From: Paenibacillus chitinolyticus NBRC 15660
GTDB taxonomy: Bacteria > Bacillota > Bacilli > Paenibacillales > NBRC-103111
Assembly (NCBI RefSeq): GCF_000739915.1
Contig: NZ_BBJT01000007.1
Coordinates: 248,001 to 312,000 of the forward strand
Reading direction: 5' to 3'
Length of the DNA stretch: 64,000 bases
Shown here piece by piece: positions 42,985-52,323 of the stretch (the stretch's first letter is position 1; the number at the start of each line of letters is the position of its first letter). The translations under genes were made by a program, and so were the position numbers. The notes below the pieces were generated by a model that was not told the DNA's origin, ran no database searches, and worked only from the letters and a program-made list of their open reading frames with translations.

Positions 42985-45900
42985 TTAGAGTTTAAGGTGT
43001 TTCAGTAAAGACAGAATCATGGTCGCCGATTCGGCTCTCGTAGCCGTTGCCATCGGTTCAAACTCATTGTTGTCCCTTCCCTGAATGAGTCCCGCTTTAG
43101 CCGCCGCTGCGACATAAGGAGCCCCCCACGAAGGAATCTTATCCGCATCCGAAAACGAAGGCTCGGCTTTCGGATCTACGGCGATCTTGGAGGCGCGAAC
43201 GATTAACGTTACCAGTTCCAGCCGGGACAGCGATTGATTCGGGCGAAGCGTATTGTCGGAAAATCCGTCAATCAGCCCTGCGCTCACGGCCTGGGAGACA
43301 TAAGCCTGCGCCCAATCCGGAACCAATTCCGCATCCGTAAAAGTGAGGCTGGCCCCCGCCCCTTTCAACCGCAGCGCTTTGACAAGCATCGAGACCATCT
43401 CAACACGGTTAATCTGCTTGTCCGGCTTGAACGAGCCGTCCTCGTACCCCGCGATAAATCCTTTTTCAACCGCTTGGGTAATAACGGAATAGGCCCAGTG
43501 GTCTTTAATATCCGTTAACTCTACTTGCGGCTTAGGTGTTGTTTCTCCCCCGCCTGCATTGGTATTGCCGTTATTGCCGCTGTTGCCTGTGCCGCCTGTG
43601 CTGCCGTTGTTGCCGGAGTTGCTGCCGCTATTGCCATTGCCGCTGCCACTACCGCTGTTGCCGTTACCGGCGCCGCCGGTGTTTCCGTTACCGCTGTTAT
43701 TGCCACCGCTACCGCTGCCCCCACCGTCACCGCCATTACCGCCACCGCTATTGCCATAGGCAGCGATAACTTCATCCGAGCTGTTCTTGCCGCTCACGGC
43801 CTTAATAACAAACCGGTATGTCTTGGACGGGTCAAGATTAGTCAATGCATATGTCGCGAAGCCTGCGGCAGGAACAACTCTTGCGTTCCAGTTTGCTCCC
43901 ATCTGATCGTTCTTCTCATAGATCCGGTAAGCCTCCGGTTCCGGCCCGCCTTGCGGAGCATTCCATGTCAGCGTGGATTGCCCGTTCTGAATGGTACTCA
44001 TGCGGGCGTCTCTAACCGGATTAGGTTTAGCGCCCGTTTTCTGAATGCTGAATTGATCGTACAGATCCGTCGATCCCTTCTCCGTCGTCGTATACACTTG
44101 GAACGACATCGAATTATCCTCCACCGTTATACCGGTGAACATTTCTTTGCCGGGCTGTCCGTACTTGGCCGCAAAAGGGAACGGTCCCGCTTTGGGCGTA
44201 TAGCGCTTATCTCCCGCCGCATTGCTCACCAGATACAGCGTTCCTTTCGGATTGATAATCTGGTTATTCTCGTTGGTCGACGTCTTCTCCGGCACATTAT
44301 CAAACATCGGATACGTTCTGGTATAGGTATGGTCATGACCGCTGAGCACGACGTCGATACCCAATTCGTCGAACAGAGCCGTCAGCTTTTTACGGAAGAA
44401 AAGGACATCGCTATCGTTTGTGTGATTCGCTACGGAGTACGGCGATTTATGGAACATGACGATTTTCCACTTCTTGTCCGTCTTGGCCGCTTCCGCCCGC
44501 AACCATTCTTCCTGTTTCTTGTAGACGATATCAATTCCCTTGGCTTCGTTATACTCCGTATTCATCACCATAAAATGAGCGGGACCGTAATCGAACGCGT
44601 AAACCGATCCGTCCGGCTTCGCTTCTGTGTTTGAAGTGTTCGGCACATTGAAATGATACGTGAAATTATTGTTTGCCTTACTCTCATGATTGCCGAGCGC
44701 CGGTACGATCGGCAGCTTGGAGAAAATCTCCTTCGGCTGGTTCAGCAGCCACATCCATTGGTTTTCGATATCCCCGTTGTCGACGAGATCGCCGGTGATG
44801 GTTACGAACTTGGAGGCCGGGAACTTGCCGAGGGCTTCCTCTAAAGTGTGCTTCCATGTGACGTATTCACTTTCCGTCGTCCCCTGAGGGTCCGTCGTAT
44901 ACAGGAACGTAAACGAATTTCCGGCCCCCTCCGTGGTGAAGCTCCGGATGTCGCTCCAATGTCCGTCTTGTCCGTCACCGATCCGGTAGCTGTAAGCCGT
45001 TCCCGGCTTGAGACCGGTCGCCGTAACCTTATGGCTGGCATAAGTCGTGAACTTGCCCGAGCTCTTGTCCGAACTGGACTGATAGACGCTGACCGGCAAG
45101 GCCGTACCTTCGAACGTGCGTGCGTCACCGGCCGGGAACGTGCCACTGACCACTTTAGCCGATTCGGCCACCTCCAGCTTAGTCCCCGTTATGCTTGGGT
45201 CCGTATACCAGCCGAAACCTTGGGAAGTTTTCGGATCACCGTTAAACGTTAGGGCGATAGCGGTTGGAACGACGGGGCCTTTAATCCCCCCTCCGCCGGA
45301 AGGCGTCTCATCCGGATTCGCGACGAGTTTCATATCCCAGTAGAGATCCGAGCTGCTGTCACTGCGCTGATGAACTTCTGCCGCCAGCACATTGATTCCG
45401 TTATGCAGCACACCATTTAACGCTGCCGTCAAATCCACCGTTTCAGTGGCAGGTTCGTTGATCGTGGTTGAGCTGAGCGTTTGGAAGTTGGGTTCGCCCT
45501 CCGGCATATTAAACCGGTACACTTCCTTGCCGTTGACATAGAGAACCGCCCCGTCATCAATACCGAACGTGCCTGCGATTTTCTTATAATCCACAAGGTT
45601 CTTCACATCTATCGTCGTGCGGAAATAAGAAGTCCGATACTTCATGCTGGCGTTATTCCCGTAGCTGATCGGCTGCTTAACGCTGCCGAATGCGTCGGTC
45701 GCCTTCCCTGCGGGATAACCGAAAGGTCCGGCTTGCACGCTCCAGGCGGAGTCGGCGAATTGCTCTCCCCTCCAAGCGGTTGCCTGATCGGTACCGTTGT
45801 CGAGATATTTCCATGCCGCATTCGGAGGCAGCAACACGATGTTTTTACCGTCCGCAGCCCCCGTCCCCGGGCCATTGCCCGTACCGCCGCTGCCGCTCTG

Positions 45901-46584
45901 CTTGATCGTCGCAGTCAGCTCCATATCAAAATACAAGTCGGAGCTGGAATCGCTCGAATTGTGAATCTCGGCGGTAATCACGTTATCGCCGTTTTTCAAT
46001 GCCGCCTTGAGATTTACGCTTAAATCTTCCTTGTATACGACCGGATCGGTCTTATTCGAAGTCGCATACGTCGTGTACGTCGCTTCCGTTACGGACATCC
46101 CTGCCCGATAAACTTCAATTCCATTCGCATAAAGAACAATGCCGTCGTCGACCCCCAGCGTTGCTTTGTACGTTTCGTAAACGCCGGTGTCGCTGATCGG
46201 AACGGTTTTACTGAAATACGTCGTAATGTGCTTTTTCTTCTCGTTGCCGCCAAAGCTAAGTAGGGTGGCGACTTTGCCGAAGTCGGTTTGAGGCGCCACG
46301 TCTCCCGTGGTTACGCCGCCCGTCACCTTATAACCGAAAGGAGCCGCACCCGCCTTCCATTTTGAAAAGTCAAAAGGGCCCTTCATCGCATATCCGTAGT
46401 CGAGACCTTCATCACTGTAGCTCCAGGAAGAGCCTTTATCGATCAATTTCACGGAAGCCGCATCCGATACCGGATTTTCACCGGCAGCGCTTACGACAAT
46501 ACCGCTTAAAAATGTTTGAAACACGACCATAATCGTTAAAAAGATGGCTAAGCTTTTCTTTAAACCTTTGATTGACATAAGCAA
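42985..46584 (-). CDS. S-layer-anchored purple-acid-phosphatase-like protein
   Basis: 1199 residues. Order: signal peptide (about 1-33, ending VVSAAG); two copies of a ~180-residue domain (SWSYSDEG... and AWKYLDNG...; each with DDGIVLY or DDGAVLY and DNVI/INVLAAE); a purple-acid-phosphatase N-terminal Ig-like domain; a metallophosphatase with DPQG, GDLVDNG, GNHES, FHKSPY and GHDHTYTR; an FN3 domain; a ~75-residue Gly/Ser/Asn linker; and three SLH domains (ITQAVEKGFIAGYEDGSFKP and two more). The metal ligands are nearly complete. The SLH domains should bind pyruvylated wall polymer. The start (TTG 46584 or ATG 46578) is uncertain. Confidence 0.93.
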   Translation of the reverse strand: MLMSIKGLKKSLAIFLTIMVVFQTFLSGIVVSAAGENPVSDAASVKLIDKGSSWSYSDEGLDYGYAMKGPFDFSKWKAGAAPFGYKVTGGVTTGDVAPQTDFGKVATLLSFGGNEKKKHITTYFSKTVPISDTGVYETYKATLGVDDGIVLYANGIEVYRAGMSVTEATYTTYATSNKTDPVVYKEDLSVNLKAALKNGDNVITAEIHNSSDSSSDLYFDMELTATIKQSGSGGTGNGPGTGAADGKNIVLLPPNAAWKYLDNGTDQATAWRGEQFADSAWSVQAGPFGYPAGKATDAFGSVKQPISYGNNASMKYRTSYFRTTIDVKNLVDYKKIAGTFGIDDGAVLYVNGKEVYRFNMPEGEPNFQTLSSTTINEPATETVDLTAALNGVLHNGINVLAAEVHQRSDSSSDLYWDMKLVANPDETPSGGGGIKGPVVPTAIALTFNGDPKTSQGFGWYTDPSITGTKLEVAESAKVVSGTFPAGDARTFEGTALPVSVYQSSSDKSSGKFTTYASHKVTATGLKPGTAYSYRIGDGQDGHWSDIRSFTTEGAGNSFTFLYTTDPQGTTESEYVTWKHTLEEALGKFPASKFVTITGDLVDNGDIENQWMWLLNQPKEIFSKLPIVPALGNHESKANNNFTYHFNVPNTSNTEAKPDGSVYAFDYGPAHFMVMNTEYNEAKGIDIVYKKQEEWLRAEAAKTDKKWKIVMFHKSPYSVANHTNDSDVLFFRKKLTALFDELGIDVVLSGHDHTYTRTYPMFDNVPEKTSTNENNQIINPKGTLYLVSNAAGDKRYTPKAGPFPFAAKYGQPGKEMFTGITVEDNSMSFQVYTTTEKGSTDLYDQFSIQKTGAKPNPVRDARMSTIQNGQSTLTWNAPQGGPEPEAYRIYEKNDQMGANWNARVVPAAGFATYALTNLDPSKTYRFVIKAVSGKNSSDEVIAAYGNSGGGNGGDGGGSGSGGNNSGNGNTGGAGNGNSGSGSGNGNSGSNSGNNGSTGGTGNSGNNGNTNAGGGETTPKPQVELTDIKDHWAYSVITQAVEKGFIAGYEDGSFKPDKQINRVEMVSMLVKALRLKGAGASLTFTDAELVPDWAQAYVSQAVSAGLIDGFSDNTLRPNQSLSRLELVTLIVRASKIAVDPKAEPSFSDADKIPSWGAPYVAAAAKAGLIQGRDNNEFEPMATATRAESATMILSLLKHLKL

Positions 46585-46743
46585 GTAATCGCCCCATCCA
46601 CAGTGTAATAGGACTATTGTAGGGAGAGATTGTTATAGCAAATCCAGTAGTATGTCAGTGGATTGTTAAATCAAGCCATTTCCCTTTCGCTTGGTAAATC
46701 CCGGTTTGGAAGGTAAAATGGCCGGTTTCAAATCCCTCCTGCG

Positions 46744-46791
46744 AAAAAAAAGGCCGTCCCCAACGGGACATCCTCACCTGTACAGCCTTTT
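46744..46791 (-). terminator. Distal terminator after the SLH fragment
   Basis: GTCCC/GGGAC within AAAAGGC/GGCCTTTT, ending in TTTTTTT. A very similar sequence lies at 52775-52815. Confidence 0.7.
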
Positions 46792-46796
46792 AAACA

Positions 46797-46845
46797 TAAA
46801 AAAAGAACTCCGATCTATTCCGTAAGAATAGAATCAGGGGCTCCT
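46797..46845 (-). terminator. Proximal terminator after the SLH fragment
   Basis: CTATTC/GAATAG and flanking pairs, then TTCTTTTTTT on the minus strand. Confidence 0.75.
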
Positions 46846-46877
46846 TCGGGATTTTAAAAAATAATTTGGACGGCCTG

Positions 46878-47108
46878 TTATTCCGCGATGATTCCTGCCT
46901 GAGCCGCCAAATCAATCGGATCGGCGTTTGAATCTTCCGCATGGCCCGCCCCTTGCAGATTAACGATCCTGGACAAAATCACAACCATCTCTTCGCGGGT
47001 AATGAATCTGTCCGGTTTGAATGTTCCGTCACCGAACCCGCCGATGATTCCTGCTTGCACAAACTTCTCGATCGGCTCTTGTGCCCAGTGGCCTTTTATG
47101 TCGTTCAA
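46878..47108 (-). pseudogene. Single-SLH fragment, probably frameshifted or truncated
   Basis: 76 codons give one SLH domain (DIKGHWAQEPIEKFVQAGII, FGDGTFKPDRFITREEMVVI) and the start of another. The ribosome site AGAAGGAGG and ATG just upstream are in a different frame, and there is no signal peptide, so the fragment cannot be exported. It has two terminators. It is most likely a remnant of an S-layer-type protein. Confidence 0.6.
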
Positions 47109-47249
47109 ACCGATCGGATTCGTGCCTCCGATTCGACATCTAACTATGTCCTCCTTCTAAAATGTTCCATTTATTTCATGAAAGAATAGAAGCTATCTAC
47201 CCCAAATTATGGGCAAGGCGATTAAATGCAGCTTTTATTTGCGTGATCT

Positions 47250-47264
47250 TATAGTATAACTATA
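47250..47264. promoter_or_regulatory. Dyad upstream of the MerR gene at 47300
   Basis: TATAGT-ATA-ACTATA, a possible operator. A full MerR-type promoter is not clear here. Confidence 0.4.
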
Positions 47265-47299
47265 GGACATTTGATTATAAGAAAGGAGGCCGTTGTAAA

Positions 47300-48121
47300 A
47301 TGCTAAAGATCAGTGAATTTTCCAAGTTGAGCGGTGTTTCTGTCAAAGCGTTAAGATTTTATAATAGTTTGAAACTGCTTGAGCCGGCCGCCATAGACCC
47401 TGCTAATGGATACCGGTACTATACTCAAAAGCAGCTTCTGACCGTTAAGCGCATTACCGCCTTTAAAGAACATGGATTTACGCTGGATCAAATCAAAAAC
47501 TTTCTGGAAGAACACCCGATACCCGACGTAAAACTAAAGTTAGTGGATAAAAAGAAAGAACTGGAGCGTTCCATCCTGGAAGCGCAGCAGCAGTTGAAAG
47601 AAATCAATAACCGGATTACCCGTGTCGAAGAAGCGGATAGCCGCCAGCAGGAAACGCCGATAACCGTTCGTAACGTACAACCTCAACTTACGGCCTCTAT
47701 TCGTGATATTGTTCCACGCACGCACCTGTGCCTTCTGCTTGACGAGCTCACCCGATACGTCAATTCCTATGGAGAGGACGAAGGACGAGATTTGACGATT
47801 TTATGGTACGATCATGACAATTCGGATACGGATCAAGCCGATCTTGAGGTTGCCTTACCGTTAACAAAGGCTATTCCAAGCAGCGGAAGAGTGAACGTCG
47901 GCCTTATGCCCGGGTTAGAAGCGGCCGCTTCCCTTGTGCACCTCTGCAATCCTTACGACAACTCTTGCCTTGCCGCCGATCGGTTAGTTTCGTGGATCTC
48001 ATCTCAAGGCTATGTCCGATCCTATAAAGAGCCGATTCGTGAAACCTATTTAACTTCGGACAAAGATATTTACGGAAAAATGCGATTAGCTGAATTGCTC
48101 ATTCCCCTTGAGCTTGGATAA
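47300..48121 (+). CDS. MerR-family regulator with GyrI-like effector domain (BltR/BmrR type)
   Basis: 273 residues. KISEFSKLSGVSVKALRFYN and PANGYRYYTQKQL make the MerR HTH and wing; a long coiled coil (KKKELERSILEAQQQLKEIN) leads to a ~150-residue GyrI-like domain with few clear contacts. These bind bulky cationic or aromatic drugs in relatives. GGAGG lies before the ATG. The next gene, an SDR, has a MerR-type promoter and is its likely target. Confidence 0.9.
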   Translation: MLKISEFSKLSGVSVKALRFYNSLKLLEPAAIDPANGYRYYTQKQLLTVKRITAFKEHGFTLDQIKNFLEEHPIPDVKLKLVDKKKELERSILEAQQQLKEINNRITRVEEADSRQQETPITVRNVQPQLTASIRDIVPRTHLCLLLDELTRYVNSYGEDEGRDLTILWYDHDNSDTDQADLEVALPLTKAIPSSGRVNVGLMPGLEAAASLVHLCNPYDNSCLAADRLVSWISSQGYVRSYKEPIRETYLTSDKDIYGKMRLAELLIPLELG

Positions 48122-48189
48122 GGTCATTTGTATCTCCATGCCTCCTTGGGGGTTCTTTTTTTTTTCTGAAAATACAGGTTTATCTCCTC

Positions 48190-48221
48190 TTGACTCTCCC
48201 CTTTACGGGAAGGTGTACAGT
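48190..48221 (+). promoter_or_regulatory. MerR-type promoter of the SDR gene
   Basis: TTGACT (48190-48195), a 20-bp spacer with the dyad CTCCCC-TTTA-CGGGAAG, and TACAGT (48216-48221). Long spacer plus dyad is typical of MerR control. Confidence 0.8.
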
Positions 48222-48251
48222 AGCGCTACACATCATAAAGGAGTGAGAGCT

Positions 48252-49016
48252 ATGAAACGATTGGAAGGAAAAATTGCATTAGTCACAGGCGGAAGCCGCG
48301 GTATTGGAAAAGCAATTTCGCTGCGACTGGCGCAAGAGGGCGCTCTGGTTATCGTTCACTATGGCAGCCGCCGTGCTGCGGGAGAGGAAGTTGTCCGGAC
48401 CATTGAAGCCCAAGGCGGAAGGGCTTTGGCCATAGGAGCAAATCTCGAAACCGTTGCCGGGGTAACGGATTTGGTCCAAACCATGGAGCAAACGCTCGTT
48501 AGCCTAACAGGTCAGAACCGGATCGATATTCTCGTTAATAATGCCGGTATAGGAACTTCCAACACATTGGAAGAAACCACAGAGGAGGATTTCGACGCGA
48601 TATTTGCCGTGAATGTAAAAGCGCCGTTTTTCCTCGTCCAGCAGTCTTTGCGGCTTCTGCGTGACGGAGGGCGAATTATCAATACCTCTTCAGGCGTTAC
48701 GCGAATTGCATATCCTCATATTATGGCGTACAACTTGACGAAAGGTGCCATAAACACGTTTACCCTGCATCTGGCGAAGCTAGTAGGGTCTCGTGGGATT
48801 ACCGTTAACGCCGTGCTCCCTGGCATCGTCGATACGGACGTGAATGCCGAATGGCTGCATACACCGGAAGGCCGGCAGCATGCGGCCGAAATGTCTGCCC
48901 TCGGCAGAGTCGGGGAGCCTTCGGATATTGCGGACATCGTGGCTTTCCTCTCTTCATCGGACGCTCGTTGGGTTACCGGACAGATGGTCGATGCCACAGG
49001 CGGGTCGCATTTATAA
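48252..49016 (+). CDS. Short-chain dehydrogenase/reductase (SDR)
   Basis: 254 residues. TGGSRGIGKA, VHYGSRR (NADPH-type), NNAGIG, TSS and YNLTK are present; the end RWVTGQMVDATGGSHL is close to the SDR at 21405-22169. GGAG lies before the ATG at 48252. A MerR-type promoter precedes it, with the MerR gene just upstream, so it is probably drug- or stress-induced. Confidence 0.92.
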   Translation: MKRLEGKIALVTGGSRGIGKAISLRLAQEGALVIVHYGSRRAAGEEVVRTIEAQGGRALAIGANLETVAGVTDLVQTMEQTLVSLTGQNRIDILVNNAGIGTSNTLEETTEEDFDAIFAVNVKAPFFLVQQSLRLLRDGGRIINTSSGVTRIAYPHIMAYNLTKGAINTFTLHLAKLVGSRGITVNAVLPGIVDTDVNAEWLHTPEGRQHAAEMSALGRVGEPSDIADIVAFLSSSDARWVTGQMVDATGGSHL

Positions 49017-49174
49017 GTTCAATCGACAGCTCTTCCAAGCAAGATGGAGGAGCTGTTTTCATTAGCTTCCAGGCCCTTACGTTACTTTCAAGTGCTTATG
49101 TGATCTCAAAGTGCGTACTTCTCAAATGCCTTCTTCTCTCTCATAATAGCCACTATAAGAAGGAGGAGAGCCCT

Positions 49175-50245
49175 ATGAAATCAGAAGAAAACCTATCACG
49201 TAAAACCGCTCTTGTCATCGGAGCTAACGGAGTAATCGGAGGGAATCTCATCCAGCATTTGATGACGCTCCCCGAGTGGGATATTATCGGAGTTTCCCGA
49301 CGCGGCGGAGAGGATACCCCCCAGGTGCGGTATGTGGCGGCTGATCTGCTAAATGAAGAGGATACCCGCGATAAGCTGGGCAAGCTAACCGAAGTCACTC
49401 ATATCTTCTACGCGGCTTATCAAGATCGCCCTACTTGGGCCGAACTGGTTCCACCCAACTTGGCCATGCTCGTGAACGTGGTTAATGCGATCGAGCCGAT
49501 CGCTCCTAGACTGCAGCATATCAGTCTGATGCAAGGTTATAAGGTGTACGGGGCGCATCTCGGTCCCTTCAAGACACCTGCGAAGGAAACGGATGCCCAT
49601 CATATGCCGCCGGAGTTCAACGTTGACCAGCAGCAATTCCTCGAACAACGGCAGCCGGGCAGCAAGTGGACTTGGTCGGCCCTTCGTCCATCGGTCGTTT
49701 GCGGGTTTGCATTGGGCAATCCAATGAACCTGGCCATGGTTATCGCGATTTATGCTTCCATGTCTAAAGAACTCGGACTGCCGCTCCGTTTTCCAGGGAA
49801 GCCGGGCGCCTACCACAGCCTGCTGGAAATGACCGATGCAGGCTTGCTGGCTCGGGCGACTGTGTGGGCGGCAACAGATGAACGCTGCGCGAATCAGGCC
49901 TTTAACATCACGAACGGAGACCTTTTCCGCTGGAATGAGCTTTGGCCGAAGATTGCGGCATTTTTCGAGCTTGAGGTAGCACCCCCATTACCGATGTCTT
50001 TGGATGTGGTCATGGCTGACAAGGAGACGTTGTGGAACACCATGGTGGAGAAATATGATTTGGTGAATAACAGCTTCCAAGACGTTTCCTCCTGGCGGTT
50101 CGGGGACTTTGTATTCTCCTGGGATTATGACTTTTTTGCCGACGGCACCAAAGCGCGTCGTTTCGGCTTCCATGACTTCATCGATACGGAAAAGATGTTT
50201 ATGGACATCTTTGAAGACTTCCGTAAGCGTAAGGTAATCCCGTAA
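49175..50245 (+). CDS. PRISE-type NAD(P)-dependent reductase (progesterone 5-beta-reductase/iridoid synthase-like)
   Basis: About 356 residues. TALVIGANGVIGGNLIQHL (Rossmann), GVSRRGG, then HIFYAAYQDRP, the QGYKVYGAHLGP region (with the K-x-Y variant of the active site) and LRPSVVCGF fit the VEP1/PRISE branch of atypical SDRs. These reduce enone-type substrates. GGAGGAG lies before the ATG at 49175. It is convergent with the HxlR gene at 50313-50684. Confidence 0.88.
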   Translation: MKSEENLSRKTALVIGANGVIGGNLIQHLMTLPEWDIIGVSRRGGEDTPQVRYVAADLLNEEDTRDKLGKLTEVTHIFYAAYQDRPTWAELVPPNLAMLVNVVNAIEPIAPRLQHISLMQGYKVYGAHLGPFKTPAKETDAHHMPPEFNVDQQQFLEQRQPGSKWTWSALRPSVVCGFALGNPMNLAMVIAIYASMSKELGLPLRFPGKPGAYHSLLEMTDAGLLARATVWAATDERCANQAFNITNGDLFRWNELWPKIAAFFELEVAPPLPMSLDVVMADKETLWNTMVEKYDLVNNSFQDVSSWRFGDFVFSWDYDFFADGTKARRFGFHDFIDTEKMFMDIFEDFRKRKVIP

Positions 50246-50263
50246 TTTAGGGATCAAAGCACG

Positions 50264-50297
50264 AAACCGGTTCCTGATGTCCAGGAACCGGTTTTTT
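50264..50297 (+). terminator. Terminator after the PRISE-type gene
   Basis: AAACCGGTTCCTG/CAGGAACCGGTTT, then TTTT. Confidence 0.92.
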
Positions 50298-50312
50298 TCT
50301 ACCTTATCTACC

Positions 50313-50684
50313 TCACTCGTCAGATTGCGGCGGTTCGAATAACACCCTTCCCCTATCACCGTACACCTTTTCAATATGCATATCGCCCCATCTGCACATG
50401 AGATGAAGGATACCCTTCAGGCCCCAGCCATAGTCCGTCAACTCATACTCGACTCTCGGCGGCATTTCGTTATACGAAATACGGGACACTATCCCATCCT
50501 CCACCAGTTCCTTTAACTGCTGGGACAGGACTTTTTGCGTTACCGCAGGCATCAGGTGCATCAGCTCGCCATTGCGCTTTTTACCGAATGTGAGATGAAA
50601 CAAAATGACTGGCTTCCACTTGCCCCCGATCACTTCGAGAGTGGCTTCCACCGCAGTGTTGTAGGTTTTATCTGGTTCCTGCAT
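50313..50684 (-). CDS. HxlR-family transcriptional regulator
   Basis: 123 residues. VEATLEVIGGKWKPVILFHL, then AVTQKVLSQQLKELVEDGIV and PPRVEYELTDYG are the HxlR winged-HTH signature. There is no cysteine at the redox-sensor position near the N-terminus, so it probably does not act as YodB does. Its promoter (TTGAAG-N16-TATAAT, 50831-50804) is clear. The convergent PRISE-type gene is a plausible target. Confidence 0.92.
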   Translation of the reverse strand: MQEPDKTYNTAVEATLEVIGGKWKPVILFHLTFGKKRNGELMHLMPAVTQKVLSQQLKELVEDGIVSRISYNEMPPRVEYELTDYGWGLKGILHLMCRWGDMHIEKVYGDRGRVLFEPPQSDE

Positions 50685-50803
50685 TGCTTTGGATCGCCTC
50701 CCGCCGTGTAACTTCGAAACCTTTCTTTACCTCGCTGCATTTTCAGCGGTCTTCCTGAAGAGAATAGCTATTCCCTTATCTTAACTAGGAATGAATCCCC
50801 CTA

Positions 50804-50831
50804 ATTATACTAGATCTGATTAGAACTTCAA
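50804..50831 (-). promoter_or_regulatory. Promoter of the HxlR gene
   Basis: On the minus strand TTGAAG (50831-50826), 16-bp spacer, TATAAT (50809-50804). Confidence 0.6.
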
Positions 50832-50839
50832 TTTTCTGC

Positions 50840-50893
50840 TTTACCGCTATTATGGTACGGTTCATCGAGCTTTATGTAACGACAAGTTTGTTA
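50840..50893. repeat. Dispersed intergenic repeat, copy A
   Basis: Core ATTATGGTACGGTTCATCG, with a tail GACAAGTTTGTTA that matches copy B. One of five related copies found only between 50.8 and 59.6 kb. Nothing else is visible in this gap. Confidence 0.6.
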
Positions 50894-51038
50894 AGGACCC
50901 TCGGAAGATCCTTATATTCATTAAAGTACTTCTAACTAGAAAATGCCTAATTGTTGATGACCATCTATCCGCATCAAATCTATAGATTTTTTGGATACCT
51001 ATTAAAAATGGTTTATTTTGCGTTCTTCCTTCCTAACA

Positions 51039-52154
51039 TTATTCCTCGACCGTCAAATACTGAACTGTACCTGTTTCGGCGGATTGGATTATTTGATCCA
51101 ATAAATAATGAAGCCTACACCCTGTTTGGAAATCAGGAGTGGTGTACGTGTTTTTTCGTAAGTCGTTAGCAAACTGGGTATAAAGCTGAGCGATATTATA
51201 AGAGATAAGATTAACTTCCTGCGGGTTGATGTGATAATAATGTGACGGAACACTTAAAGATTGAAAAGTTTGATTTTCTCCAAGAACAGCCTGCAAGTTG
51301 AACGCATCCCATTGAAACATTAACCCGTCTTTTGATTTCATAGAGATCTCACCTTTGGTACCGATTATTTCTATAGATAATCCTGCTATCTTTGAATTAC
51401 GAATTTGCCCTGACAGGAGTGCGCCGCTTTTTAACATCCCATTGATTGCCACATAATCAGGTGCATTAGCTTGAATAACTTCACCTGTTTCCATAACACT
51501 TATTTCTTTGTATTGTGTCTCTAATGAGGCTGATATCTTAGTAAAGGGACTACCCATCAAGTAAGTGATTCCATCTAAAAGATGTCCAGTGGTAATGGTC
51601 AACTGGTCAGCTCCATTCTTTTTATCGAGAAGATAAGCATGGGCTTGATCAATCGTGCTCCCTTTAGTAGGGAATCCTGGCATGGAGTAGCTTACATTTA
51701 TTGATAAAACCTTCCCTAGGTAATCCTCACTAAGAAGGTCCTTCACATAATTAATAGCTGGATTGGCACGAGCCTGTAGACCTGTGATATGACGAACACC
51801 TTTTGCTGCAGCCAATCGGAAAATATCGGATGCTTCTGCTGTATTCAGTGCCAGCGGCCATTCGCAATATACATGTTTCCCGGCATCTAAAGCTGCACGT
51901 ACCAACTCATTATGGTCTGGTACTTTGACGGTAATAACCACCAAATCGACATCAGGATTTGCAACCAAGTCATACGGGTTTGTATAAAAGTGGTTTATTC
52001 CAAAACTTTGAGCAATCTCTTCGGCGCTTTTTTGTCGTGTGGTACATACTGCAATAATTTCGAATTCCGACAGTGCTTGAAGAGCAGGAATATGTGCCAT
52101 CTTCCCCCAACCGCTTGCACCTATAATACCGACTCCTATTTTATCTGATCTCAT
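51039..52154 (-). CDS. Gfo/Idh/MocA-family oxidoreductase
   Basis: About 371 residues. IGVGIIGASGWGKMAHIPAL is the Rossmann NAD(P) site and YCEWPLALNTAEASDI holds the region that is EKP in most relatives but here EWP: the lysine of the EKP motif is replaced. ATGHLLDG-like TTGHLLDGITYL fits the substrate side. So it may be altered in activity. The ATG at 52154 has GGAGGG upstream; the frame to 52271 is longer but lacks family similarity. It is divergent from the HxlR gene at 52324. Confidence 0.88.
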   Translation of the reverse strand: MRSDKIGVGIIGASGWGKMAHIPALQALSEFEIIAVCTTRQKSAEEIAQSFGINHFYTNPYDLVANPDVDLVVITVKVPDHNELVRAALDAGKHVYCEWPLALNTAEASDIFRLAAAKGVRHITGLQARANPAINYVKDLLSEDYLGKVLSINVSYSMPGFPTKGSTIDQAHAYLLDKKNGADQLTITTGHLLDGITYLMGSPFTKISASLETQYKEISVMETGEVIQANAPDYVAINGMLKSGALLSGQIRNSKIAGLSIEIIGTKGEISMKSKDGLMFQWDAFNLQAVLGENQTFQSLSVPSHYYHINPQEVNLISYNIAQLYTQFANDLRKNTYTTPDFQTGCRLHYLLDQIIQSAETGTVQYLTVEE

Positions 52155-52188
52155 ATGAAAATCCCTCCGTTTTTTGTTGTATACTGTA

Positions 52189-52202
52189 ATAACGTTATTA
52201 TG
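52189..52202. promoter_or_regulatory. Perfect palindrome upstream of the oxidoreductase
   Basis: TAATAACGTTATTA, 14 bp. A further AAGTACACACTT lies at about 52223 and direct repeats of AAAAAGTATG at about 52254 and 52270. Candidate HxlR sites. Confidence 0.45.
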
Positions 52203-52323
52203 GATGATAGAACAAAAATATAGAAGTACACACTTTTTTGTTGTATTAGCACCAAAAAGTATGATACGCACTAAAAAGTATGTATACCTATAGACGGATA
52301 TTAATCAAGAGAGGAAAAATGCT

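Noticed and set aside
43525-44634. Long plus-strand frames rich in Ala/Pro/Cys
   Set aside because: They are the antisense of the Gly/Ser/Asn linker and the phosphatase domain of the SLH protein.
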